DNA of 64,000 nucleotides from Ampelomyces quisqualis (lineage: Eukaryota > Ascomycota > Dothideomycetes > Pleosporales > Phaeosphaeriaceae). The stretch is taken from assembly GCA_018398575.1 (NCBI GenBank), contig JAGTXZ010000010.1, forward strand, positions 1,736,001-1,800,000, read 5' to 3'. Each line of letters starts with the position of its first letter. Position 1 is the first letter of the stretch. This document shows, piece by piece, positions 10,786-20,955 of this stretch. The notes under the pieces were generated by a model. The model saw only the letters and a list, made by a program, of their open reading frames with translations, did not search any database and was not told the origin of the DNA. The position numbers and the translations under genes were made by a program.

Positions 10786-11867
10786 ATGGGTTGGTTCTGG
10801 GCAGAAACTGCGCCCTCAGCGCCCGCTGTGGCTGTTGCGCCTCATTCAATGCCACGAGGCAACGCAGAGCCTCCGGTATGTACAAGACTTACACTGCACC
10901 AAGATTATGTCTAAACTCATTACAGCCATCATGCCCTATGCACAAGAAAGCATCGCCACCCGCCAAAGCAGATGTGCCCGCCGGCGCATGTCCCTACGTC
11001 CCCCCAACGGCCGCATCCGACGCCTCGCCCTCACCAGCGGTCGAAGAACCGAAGCAGGGTCTCTTGTCGCGGCTCAACCCGCTAAATAACATGTTCTATG
11101 AACTCGACAATTCAAAAGCTAGCATCCAGACCCAAGATCTCCCTCTCTCGCGCGAACAGTCCACGATCCCTAAAGCCGACGGCTCGCTCTGGGAGTACCC
11201 ATCCCCGCAACAAATGTATAACGCCATGCTACGAAAAGGCTACACAGATACTCCTGCCGACGCCGTCGAGTCCATGGTCTCGGTGCACAACTTCTTGAAC
11301 GAAGGCGCATGGGCCGAGATCATGGGCTGGGAGCGCCGCTTCTCCAAGGGCATCGCAGAAGGCTACCGAATCTGCAAGCAAGGCGAAGAGCGCGCAAACC
11401 GCGCCCTCGGCACAGCAGATGATCCCTTCGACACAACGACCTGGACCGATGCATCGATCCCGCCTCCCAAACTCCTGCGCTTCACGGGCCGCCCGACCGA
11501 ACCGACGCCCAAAGCCACAATCATGCAATGGGTGGGTTGGGCGATGCCAGAGAAATACGGCACTGCGCCGCCGTTTGACCGCCATGATTGGTTCGTCGAG
11601 AGATGTAATGAGGAGGGCTGCAAGGAGGTTCGCTACGTGATTGATTACTACGAGGGCCCGCCGGAAGAAACGGGCGAGCCGGTCTTCTTCCTGGATGTCA
11701 GGCCCGCGGTTGATGGGCCGACGAGCGCGGCGGAGCGCATGGTGCGATGGAGTACGGATGTCTTTTGGAGAGCGAGTGGTGGCGAGGCGAGGATATTGAA
11801 GACGTTGGAACAGGCGCGGTTGGCGAGAGAAGAGGAGGCAAACGCTAGGAAGAGGCAGTACAATTGA
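10786..11867 (+). CDS. CYC3: holocytochrome c synthase (cytochrome c heme lyase)
   Basis: Two exons (10786-10875 and 10926-11867) encode 343 residues. The enzyme attaches heme to the CXXCH cysteines of apocytochrome c in the mitochondrial intermembrane space. The N-terminus MGWFWAET is typical. Two Cys-Pro heme-binding motifs occur, SCPMH (Cys33) and ACPYV (Cys52). The conserved block VHNFLNEGAWAEIMGWE places His151 where human HCCS has its heme-liganding His154. Later blocks MQWVGWAMPEKYGTAPPFDRH and YVIDYYEGP are also family hallmarks. It may serve cytochrome c, c1 or both; that cannot be told here. The first exon is exactly 30 codons. Confidence 0.95.
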
Positions 11868-12485
11868 TGCATGCCATGTGTCATGAAAGGATTGTATGAG
11901 ATGAGAAAGTGCATGGGTTGGAGCACTTGTGTGTTGCATTGCCACGGCGTTTTTGAAGGTTCACGGGCGTGTGTCGCGGCTATATTTTTTTGTTGGGTTT
12001 CGTGCTCGGACATGTCACATTTCTCTTTCTTCTGTTTTACTACCTACACTCTCCCCTACAAAGCCCTTGGGCTTGTTGTCTGGCATGAACTTGCCATTAG
12101 CTCAGCAGAGCTTGAGTCGATCCATGACTATTCGTAACGAGGTTCCGATGACGTGCTTTCAATCCACCTTTGAAACTCCTGCGTGTTTATTCATGATTGA
12201 AACAAGAGCACTCCATATCCGTGATCGGACAAGATGGTGTTGAAACTAATGGGTGAGGTTTGTCGCGGAAAGATGGCCTTGGCTCGGGACGCGACTGGGG
12301 ACTAGGTACGAAGTAAAGCAACATGGCTGGACAATCCAGGGCCATTGAGCCTCACCTCCAACAAATCACACCCTGGCACCTTCTCACCCGCACCAACTGC
12401 ACGCCCCGCGCCTTCAGCACCTGCACTCGAGCGCACCTGCAGCAAACACCCTCATTCAACAGCGATCAGACCTCAAACCATCAAG
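11868..12485. other. intergenic before ARP8
   Basis: No gene recognised. A T-rich run (tatatttttttg) near 11982 may mark the 3' end of the heme lyase transcript. The last 150 bases are CA-rich (ctcacccgcaccaactgcac near 12383) and probably form the ARP8 leader. Confidence 0.45.
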
Positions 12486-14784
12486 ATGGTGGGCAAGAAG
12501 TCTGGCAGGGCCCAACTTAGGGAGGAGGGTAGGGCAAACCAATGCCAAGCAAGCTCTTGAGCATCTGCTAACAGCAAATGCAGGCCTGCAGCGGACTGAT
12601 AACAACATGGACCTCACGACATGGCCTCAAGTCAGCATGATCAACCAGAAGAACTACTACACCGAGTTCCTGAAGCGCGACGAACAATTCCTCGCCGTCC
12701 GGTACCCCAAAGACGAAGAGCGGGCTCGCATAGTACAGGAGGCCCGCGACAAGGATCGTGCGCGCGCATTGGGTGTGCCCCAAGCAGAAGGTCTGACGCC
12801 TCAAGCTCCCGAAGAGACCGCCGAAGACGCAGACATGTCGTTTGCATCACGCACCGATATCTCCAAGCTCATTGTCATACACCCTGGGAGCCAGAACTTG
12901 CGGATCGGACTGGGTTCGGATGCGCTCCCAAAGACAGTGCCCATGGTCATTGCACGGAGATGGAAGGAGAGCGAGTGTGAGGAAGATGGCGGCGAGCCCA
13001 GCCCCAAGCGCCTCAAGCTCGACGGAGCGGTCCCAGCGGAAGCCCTGCCCGAGAAGTGGTTCGGAGAGGATTTTGCCGACCAGTACATGGCCATGTCATC
13101 GGAGCTGAGGACTCGAATGCGCTCAAACAAACGACGAGTCCTGCCAAACTCAAAGGACCTGGTGATCAACTACAATCGCCGCACGCCTCCAGACATCATA
13201 TCAGAGCACAATGACATGGACCGCATAGACTGGACAGAGCTACCTGCAGACCCCAGCAAAGCCCCCGACTTCTTCACCGGACACGCAGCACTGCGGATAC
13301 CAGAAATCTCGAAGCCTCGATATAAGCTTTTCTGGCCCATACGCAACGGTACCTTCAACGAGAAAGATTACAAGGACCGCAACCACATCTACCACGACAT
13401 GTCAAAAATTCTAGAGGAATCGTTCAAGAATCAACTTGGCATCAAGAGCCTCAAAGATCTGGTCAACTACAAGTGCGTGTTTATCATACCAGATTTGTAT
13501 GAGCGCCAATACGTCATAATGATTCTCGACATTTTGATACGCGATCTCGGACTAGGAAAGGTCTGTCTGCAGCAAGAAAGTCTATCGGCATCCTTTGGTG
13601 CTGGGTACGGTGTCACATGCGTCGTCGACATAGGTGCTCAGAAGACATCAATCTGCTGTGTGGATGAAGGGCTATGTGTCGAAGAGTCTCGGGTGAATCT
13701 GAAAATGGGCGGCTCAGACATTACGGAAACATTCATCAAGATGATGTTATATGGCCACTTTCCTTACTCGGACATGAACCTCAAGAGGAGATATGACTTC
13801 TTACTTGCCGAGGAGCTAAAGCAGAAGTTCTGCTCCATGGAGGAGGGGTCGGTCACAGTACAGACATGGGATTTCCACCTACGCGCGTCAGGTCAAGACA
13901 CGCGCAAGTACACCTTCAAGACGTATGATGAAACAATGCTCTCTGTCATGGTGAGTATTCTTACCTTGTAGTACCCCTTCGACTTGCTAATCCAATAGGG
14001 CTTGTTCAAACCCTCCATCTTCGACAACACAAAGAAGCTCGAGAACAGACGCCGAGTAATCCCTCGTTCCGTCGATCTATACGATGGATCACCAAACGAC
14101 CCCATCTCGCAAGCTCAAATCGCCGCCCTCGAAGCCTCAGCCGGCAAACCCGTCGTCGCAGCCTCCTTATTGAATGGCACATCCGACGCCACCATGGTCG
14201 TCTCGACCCCTCAACGCCCGCAACCCAACCCCTTCAACCTACTCGCCCGCCTCACGGAAGCCGAAAACACACCCCGCTCATCCGTCGCCGGCTCCCCCGG
14301 CCCCGAGGGCATAAGCACACCCAATGCCGAGCGCGACACTCCGATGGGCGACGCAGAAGGCCAACCCCTCATCTTCCGCGATCCGGTCGTCGAGAAACTC
14401 AAACTCGCCGATGCGCGCGACAATGTGCTCCCCGTCATGCCTCTTGACCACGCGATTCTCGAGTCTCTGGCTCAAGGCGCGCGCGGCGACGATCGTAAAC
14501 TGCGCGACTTTTTCGGCGGCATCATGCTTGTTGGCGGGACATCCAAGACACCTGGTCTACGCGAGTTTATCGAGGCGCGCCTGCGAGAACTGCGACCTTT
14601 CTACGGCAAGGAAATCCTCGTAGGCCCACCGCCGAGAGATTTCGATCCGCAGGTTGTGGCGTGGAAGGGGGCGAGTGTGTTTGGGAGGCTGAGCGGGCAT
14701 GGGAATGATAGTTGGATATCAAAGGTCGAGTACGATATATTGGGCGCAAGGTTGTTGAATAACAAGTGCATGTTTGCGTGGTAG
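12486..14784 (+). CDS. ARP8: actin-related protein 8, INO80 chromatin remodeller subunit
   Basis: Exons 12486-12528, 12584-13950 and 13999-14784 give 731 residues. Arp8 is the nuclear actin-related protein of the INO80 complex that binds nucleosomes and linker DNA. Visible features: an actin-like beginning KLIVIHPGSQNLRIGLGSDA, the Arp8-typical block PPDIISEHNDMDRIDWTE, a nucleotide-pocket segment VTCVVDIGAQKTSICCVDEG, and the C-terminal LVGGTSKTPGLREFIE. A low-complexity insertion rich in Pro, Ala and Thr lies in the third exon (VVSTPQRPQPNPFNLLARL then TEAENTPRSS), as in other fungal Arp8. The ATG at 12486 is chosen because the short first exon joins in frame through a 55-nt intron. Confidence 0.93.
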
Positions 14785-15346
14785 CAGGACTGTTATCCAA
14801 TCATTTGCCGGTGGTTTGTTGTGATGGCATCGCTATAGGAGCAGGCAAAGGGGACATGGAAGATGGTCGGGACTTGGCTGACGATAAGACAACGACGACA
14901 ACGAATCCATCATTTCGTCAACACACGCAGCCTCGATAGTACCGATCACAACAACATCATTCTTTATTCCTTCCTGTCAAAGCCGTGCACACCAATCTCT
15001 CCGCTAAGTCTTCACTAGCCTTCGGACGCGCGCCGCCCCATTGCCGAGTCAGATTACAAAGCAGCTTCTGACAGGGCTCGGCAGCAGCGAGCAGCCTCTT
15101 GGCAACAACCCCTCCTTGAACAACGGAGATGATGATCTCATTCATTCACACGCTACAGCGACTGGAGGACATTATTGTATGTTGTCTACTTCGTACGCTA
15201 TCGTATCACGAGATTTGGGGTTTCTGAGCGTGTTGTAGTACCTCTCCGTCGTACAGTAAACCACCATAGGAACACACTTTCAAGAGCTCGGGGTCAACAT
15301 GTCTGGTGGGACGATGACACGTTGATTGTGGGCTGGAACAAGCATT
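14785..15346. other. intergenic, convergent 3' ends
   Basis: Between convergent ARP8 and dehydratase genes. No protein-like frame or RNA gene recognised. Confidence 0.45.
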
Positions 15347-15817
15347 TCACACTTTGAGCCCTATCTCGTCCGCACAACGATCACAAAATTCGGCCATTTC
15401 CACATCCTTGATGCTGAGACCTTCAGGCTTGTGTGTGGTCCACTCGATGGTGACTTTGCTATACAAATTGGACCATGCAGGATGGTGCTGTCGGAGCTTA
15501 CACTCCTCGGCGACGGCTGACATGAATTCCCAGGCTTTTGAAAACGAGGTAAAAGTATAGTGGCGCGTAATGGCCTTTTTGGAGGCAGACAAGTCCCATT
15601 TGGACAGTAGATTCGATGCTCGTCCTGGCAGATGACTTGGCTGACCAGCAGAGAAGATGATGTCATCACGCGCATGACTTGGTGCGACTTGCCCGGCAGA
15701 GGCCGCCATGGTTCTTGGAGACGTGCAAATTGTCAGCGCCGGGAGCTTCGTGCGACTGATTTGCTCGGCTGATGCTCTGTACCATCTGCGGTGCGTCCAT
15801 GTTAGACAGGATGTCAT
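15347..15817 (-). CDS. pterin-4a-carbinolamine dehydratase
   Basis: A 156-residue frame. The enzyme dehydrates 4a-hydroxytetrahydropterin during pterin cofactor recycling. The core KWDLSASKKAITRHYTFTSF is followed by EECKLRQHHPAWSNLYSKV and TTHKPEGLSIKDVEMA. His111 and His112 form the catalytic pair and His129 the third conserved histidine. The first 36-70 residues are basic and Ser/Arg-rich (THRRWYRASAEQISRTKLPA), suggesting mitochondrial import, or the true start is Met37 at 15709. The dehydratase core alone is about 100 residues, so an N-terminal extension is present either way. Confidence 0.88.
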   Translation of the reverse strand: MTSCLTWTHRRWYRASAEQISRTKLPALTICTSPRTMAASAGQVAPSHARDDIIFSAGQPSHLPGRASNLLSKWDLSASKKAITRHYTFTSFSKAWEFMSAVAEECKLRQHHPAWSNLYSKVTIEWTTHKPEGLSIKDVEMAEFCDRCADEIGLKV

Positions 15818-16349
15818 CTGAGTAAGCGGTCGGCCACGATGCAGGGAGCGGCAGGACTCACGGGAGTGCCTGGAGCAAGCGTGGCAGCCGGAGCGGTGCC
15901 ATGTCGCCGTGGTGCTGTGGTAGTGGAGAAGCGCACTAGCCCGAGGCGTGGGTGTGGATGGGTAGGGGCCGCGCGCCTCCGCCCTGCTGTGCCAGTACTT
16001 AAGTCGCCGGGGCTCCCGCGTCCCTTAGTAATTTGTCTGTCATCATCCAGCCAGAGGCAACTGTAAGTTCCGACGACGCTCGAGCAGCGCGCAACGGCCC
16101 TTCGGCCGCAACACCCGCGCGGCCCCGGCACGATGCTGACGCCTTCCTTCCCTTTGCGCAGGTCGCGACTTCCTCACGCCGTTGCGCCGCACGTGCTTCG
16201 ACGTCACCACCGCGCCCGCCACCTGCGCGCTGCTGAAGACACATGACCCAGGCGAGCTCCGAGCCTGTCCACCTTCGCCTCGCCCGGCGCCCACACCGCG
16301 CATGAGCCGGACGCTGTGCCCTTCGGTCCGCAGCGACACGGGGTTTGAC
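15818..16349. other. intergenic with bZIP 5' leader
   Basis: GC-rich space between the divergent dehydratase and bZIP genes. The bZIP reading frame stays open upstream of 16350 (another ATG at 16302), so part of this may be translated or leader. No uORF or motif could be singled out with confidence. Confidence 0.4.
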
Positions 16350-17307
16350 ATGGATGCCATGGCCCAGGTAGGCTCTCCGGGCCCTGGCCGGCCGCCAGCC
16401 GCTGACGCGGGCGCCCAGGACCACAGCAAGCAGACCATGGAGATGAGTTCGTGCGCGCTCCCCGTCCCTCGCCGCGGTTACTGACGCGCAGGTCGTCCAG
16501 GCTTACGAGAACACCTGCTCGCTGCGGGTGCGGGGCAGCCCAGCACACAGCCATTGCCCCAGCACCCGTCGCCCCAGGGCCCGCCGCATGCAATCGACCC
16601 CGCAATCGCAGGCCAGGCCTACCAGATGAGCCAGGCCGCAGTCGACGACGGCAACACCAGCGAGGGGCGCTCCAAGGGGCGCAGGGAGCTCTCCACGTCG
16701 AAACGCGCCGCCCAGAACCGCGCCGCCCAAGTACGTATAGCTGCGCGGCTTGCCAGCCCGAGTGCCGTGCTGACCCCGCCAGCGCGCCTTCCGCCAGCGC
16801 AAAGAGGAGTACATCAAGCAGCTCAAGGACCAGGTGAAAGAGTTCGAGCAGCTGTGCGAGCTCTACAAGACCCTGCAGTCCGAGAACTACCAGCTGCGCG
16901 ACTACATCATCAATCTCCAATCGCGTCTGCTCGAAACACAGGGCGAAATCCCCCCTGCGCCCGCCGGCGTGGACCTGAACCGACCTCATGGCGAGCCCGC
17001 AAGCCTCAGCCAGCCCCAACCGCAACCGCAACCGCCGCAACTCCAGCAGCAGCCCGAACAGGCGCCTCAGCCGCAACAGAGCCCCAACGGCAACAACAAT
17101 GGCGGACTCTCAGAACGCCAGATTGGCGAGTTACAAATGGCCGCGCAAGCTGCTGCTGCCGCACAGCATGGTCCATCCGTGAACCACAAACACACCGCCT
17201 CACAGGGCGCATACGACTATGCAGAAAAGCGCGCAAAGATGGACGATTCACGCCAAGGTCAGCTCCCTCCACCACCAGCGCCATACCCCAATCCACATGC
17301 TTATTGA
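16350..17307 (+). CDS. Yap/Pap1-like bZIP transcription factor
   Basis: Exons read as 16350-16367, 16419-16446, 16492-16730 and 16783-17307, giving 269 residues. The basic region SKRAAQNRAAQRAFRQRKE has the N-x(7)-R signature and the NxxAQxxFR variant of fungal Yap/Pap1 factors, which bind TTACTAA/TTAGTCA-type sites and often govern oxidative, metal or drug stress. The zipper follows (LKDQVKEFEQLCELYKTLQ, then ENYQLRDYIINLQSRL). The C-terminal half is Pro/Gln-rich (QPQPQPQPPQLQQQPEQ), likely an activation region. No cysteine-rich domains of Yap1 type are visible, so it may not sense redox directly. The split between basic region and zipper spans a 52-nt intron. The second intron donor (GTTCGT) is weak; the start could be Met at 16302. 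Confidence 0.88.
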
Positions 17308-18506
17308 AACATCAGCCGGCCAAGCGACACACGGCTTACCAGCTTAGTAGGCTCGCTATCTTCTAGCGACTACGATACGTTTGTCGACGAACCTGAGCGC
17401 TCTACAAAGCACACTGTATGATTCCCGGTCATCGGTCCCTTTTCTTCCGTCAAGCCCAGCACCCGAGTACTCGAGGCATGGCACTGGGCAGTCGGTTCAG
17501 TTTCCGCCACGCAACTTGGGGTCTTTGCGTTCATGGTGCCTCGAGACTACCACGCAAGTAGAGCTTCATGCAACCATCTTCCCTGTAGAATACTATGTGA
17601 TGGATGTTGGTCGATTACGGGAATCAATTGTTTTCTTTAGTTTCAATTTCATCTTCACATGATGTACACGATGAGGTGTCTAGAGCAGAATACCATTTAT
17701 GCTACAACATCATGTATATTTCGAAGACACGGGCGCATTCTACCATGGTATCTCTCCTAGAGTTCCTCAACAGGAATTCACAATCTATCTCCGATTTCGT
17801 TACGTGTCTATCTATACTCACAAACCTTCAACAGCACTCTGGTCTAACCAATACTTCAGCCTAGAGCCAGGCTACACCATGAGTCCCCACTGGTCACCGC
17901 TCGATCTGATCGTAGGCGCAGCTTAGTGGGCGTAAAGCAGGCTATCAAGGCACACATCCATTTCCTGATGTTCAAAACAAGGGAAAGCGGGAATGCGACG
18001 AAAAGCTCCCCCATGCGCGGCCTACTAGTTAGCGGTAGAGTAGAGGGTGATTACTCATCCGGGAGGGTGCATGTCGATTGGGAGATGGGAGAATTTAGCA
18101 TAATAGGGATATGTTTGCATGTATTTGATCACATGGTGGGCGTTTGATTGCTGTGTAGCACTGGGAGCATGTACGTTTTGGTACTCCGTAGAGGAGGAGG
18201 TATCATCTGTTGCAGATCATGGTACCTTTGAGACGTTGGATAGATCGAGGTAAGAAACACGATGAAGTATCTTGAGGTTATCACCAGGTGTCAAATTCCT
18301 AGAAGCGTATGCACATGTCAAGCCCATGTTCCGAATACCAAACTTGAACATCCGCCGATGCAGACATGCTGCGCCCGTTGCCTCTTCTAGAATATCTTTG
18401 TAGATGCCAGAAGAGAATATTCCGGTTCGTTCAATCCCTCCTATTGTAACCGTCCCAGTGCAAGCTGGAAGAGTCTTCGCGTTACGTACGCACTACCGTT
18501 CAACCA
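17308..18506. other. intergenic, no gene seen
   Basis: 1.2 kb without a recognisable gene between the convergent bZIP and orphan genes. Open frames present lack motifs and overlap one another. Pyrimidine/AT-rich 3' flanks only. Confidence 0.45.
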
Positions 18507-19212
18507 TCAAGTGGTCTTGACATCAGCCTTCAGCTCCCAAAACTTTGCTTCAAGCATGTACTCTGCAAGCATCGATGCACGCTTTGCCATGGCCATCTGC
18601 TCCACCTCGACCGTCATTTTCGTCACGCCGCCGCGATCCTCAAACTTTCCAGCCCAGGCATCGGGCCACTTGCTCGTGCAGTACGCGTTGCTGGCCGTGA
18701 CCTTGACGTGCCACGAGCCGTCGTAGCCGATCAAGAAGCCCGCGAGATATTCGAACCGAAACGCCTTCATGCTCGTGTGGTTTTCAAACGTGCCCATCTT
18801 TCGCCCACGCGGTCAGTAAGTAGCTATAGCAGTTCGGCAGCCATGCGAACAGCACCAGTGCAACACTCACCAGGACCTCGAGACCTTTGCGCCAGATGAC
18901 GAGTTGCGTGTCCTTGTTGCCCATCACGGCTTTGAACGTGTTGATCGTCGGGCTCAAGAATGTCTCGAGTATCTCGGCGGACATGTTGTACAGTGTCGTG
19001 ACAGCTGCATCTTGGAGTCTGAGCAAGCCCACGACGCCGTTGGCCTTGTAGTCGCCGAGGTCGATGATGTGCGCGTGTGTAGTGGGGCCGCTGGAAGGAA
19101 GACGCGCATAACTGTCCGTGTACGAGATGTCGCTGCATGTGCTTGTGTCGGACGTGCTTGGGGAGATGGGGCAAGCAATGTCCATTGCGACGCTCTCCAT
19201 CGGCGTAGACAT
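18507..19212 (-). CDS. orphan protein, paralogue of the gene at 19.9-20.6 kb
   Basis: Two exons on the minus strand, 19212-18871 and 18797-18507, with a phase-0 intron of 73 nt, give 210 residues. I do not recognise the family. The second half (HTSMKAFRFEYLAGFLIGYD, then GSWHVK) has the alternating pattern of an NTF2/SnoaL-like cone fold, a guess only. It shares a layout with the broken gene downstream: a LQDA(A/V)VT motif in exon 1, an intron at the same place, then GYDGSWHV against AEDGSWNI. No signal peptide if the start is 19212; a start at 19290 would add 26 residues. Codon usage looks ordinary. Confidence 0.7.
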
Positions 19213-19936
19213 TGCGAGTAGGTATTTGCTCGTGCGGTTTGGGTGGAAAATGGAAGCTTTTGAAGACAAGAAGCAGATGTTTGAGAGCATGTAGCTTCTA
19301 ATGACAGCATTTGAGTCTCATTTCATACGATGAGCAGTGAGCAGTGAAAAGTGAAGTGCGAAGCGGGGAGTGAAGACCCTGAAAGCCCCATATCATAATG
19401 ATGAAACGCCCAAATAACCAATGTGTGGCTTGCGAAGTTTATTAGCAGGCTCTAAATTGTGTTGAGTTGTGTCCTCAGCTCCATCGCTGCGGTTTCCACG
19501 TGTGGCCTTAATTTGTGAAGGGTGCAGTGTAGCAAAAAGAAGTAAATTCATAGACGCACGCGTGGGGCTTTGGGGTACTCCGTAATACTAGAGACTACGC
19601 GGTATGCTTCAGGTTGTGGTTAAGGTCCAAAGTGATCGACTTGAGACTGACCGTGGCATGAGGAAGAATATACCTATATCAGGCGTCACACCAAAATGAT
19701 TGCGCATCATGCTCAAAATCTGCAAACATAAAGTATAACGTCAAAGTCTACCGTGAAGAAGGAATTTGATTTACTACCTAGGTGTGAACTGACGACAGAC
19801 GTCACCTTACCAGTTCTCTGTCCAAGTACACCATGCTCTTTGGACTCTGCCTGAAAAATCACATCCTCCCTGCCTTGTATGTAGTGAGCATAGCAGCACT
19901 AATGTCTACCACTTGTACATTTCCTGGCACACATCC
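19213..19936. other. intergenic between paralogues
   Basis: No gene seen. The stretch 19330-19365 is a run of AGTGA-type repeats (gagcagtgagcagtgaaaag). It should hold the promoter of the upstream orphan and the 3' end of the pseudogene. Confidence 0.45.
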
Positions 19937-20588
19937 CTAGGTAATCGTCCACTCCGAGCTCTGTGCATCCCAAAGGCGCTCGGTCATGATATTGTCCGCT
20001 AGCTGGAAAGGAAAGAGCTCCCAGACCGAGCAAGGGTCGTTGCCGGGAGTAGCCTTTATTGGCATGCCGAACCCGAAGTCTGCTGTTTTGCCTGTCCACA
20101 CATTCCAATTGTAGCGGAAGTAATCGAGGTACGACATGTATGTGATGTTCCAGCTGCCGTCCTCTGCAATGGTGTAGCGAACGAGGTTGTCGAACTCGAG
20201 GCAGTTATCCTTTTTGTGCTCGGTGACGATTCCGACCTATTACAAAGTCAGTTGGAGCTTTTCATGAGGTCAGTCTCTGACTTACAATGACCTTGTTGCC
20301 ATCTTTGGCGATGACCGATTTGTTCGTGGTGGTGCGCGTGTCTTTGAACTTCTGAATCAACTTGGAAGTAGGTTTGCCGGCACCCAAGATATTGGCGAGG
20401 ACATCGTTGGAGGCGGTAGAGATATGCTAGAGCATGGTGACGACAGCATCTTGAAGCTTCATGTTGGTCTGCTGGTCCCCATCAGGCGGACTGTAGGACG
20501 CGAGATCTTTGATATGAGGATGCTTAGCGGAGGCAGAAGCGAGAAGTGCGGGATAGGTGCTGGCGAATTGAACTTGGTGTGTATCCAT
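19937..20588 (-). pseudogene. orphan paralogue broken by one nonsense codon
   Basis: Exons 20588-20286 and 20236-19937 with a clean 49-nt phase-0 intron would encode about 200 residues, but a TAG (minus strand; cta at 20427-20429) falls at codon 54. The residue in the related gene is Tyr, while the local context (VVTML-stop-HISTAS) is most simply a CAG to TAG change. All 146 later codons stay open and both splice sites are intact, so the loss is recent, or the stop is read through, or it is a base error. It shares LQDAVVT, the intron position and AEDGSWNI with the gene at 18.5-19.2 kb. Function unknown. Confidence 0.65.
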
Positions 20589-20955
20589 ATTGTTATCTCG
20601 GAAGAAGCAGAGGATTAAAGCCGCTGCTGGTGTTTATGTACAGTAGTTACTACGGCCGGGCTCCTTATATAGCAGGCAGCGGGAGGTTTGTTTGCTAAAA
20701 TCTCACGTGCTTCATCATCACGAGAACATGCAGAGTGACCAGGCGGCCAGATCAATATCACTTTAGGTAAGGTGGAGCTTCGTGTAGAGCATTTGTCACT
20801 CCCAAGTGAGGCGAGACAAATGGCACGACCTGCGCCACCAGGCGCCCAGCATACATTACAAGTCAGAAGACATCGCATTGGATAGCACTGAAGATGGGCA
20901 ATATGGATGACTTTCCAGACGAGAATTCGCCCAGGGCCGATGTTTCGTGAACGCA
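20589..20955. other. intergenic
   Basis: Between the broken orphan and the deaminase 3' end, both on the minus strand. No feature recognised. Confidence 0.4.

Noticed and set aside
11229..11945. 238-codon minus-strand open frame across the heme lyase
   Set aside because: Antisense shadow of a well supported gene; no motif and no splice logic.
16204..17076. 290-codon minus-strand open frame across the bZIP gene
   Set aside because: Produced by GC-rich codons of the bZIP exons read backwards; low-complexity Leu/Arg composition.
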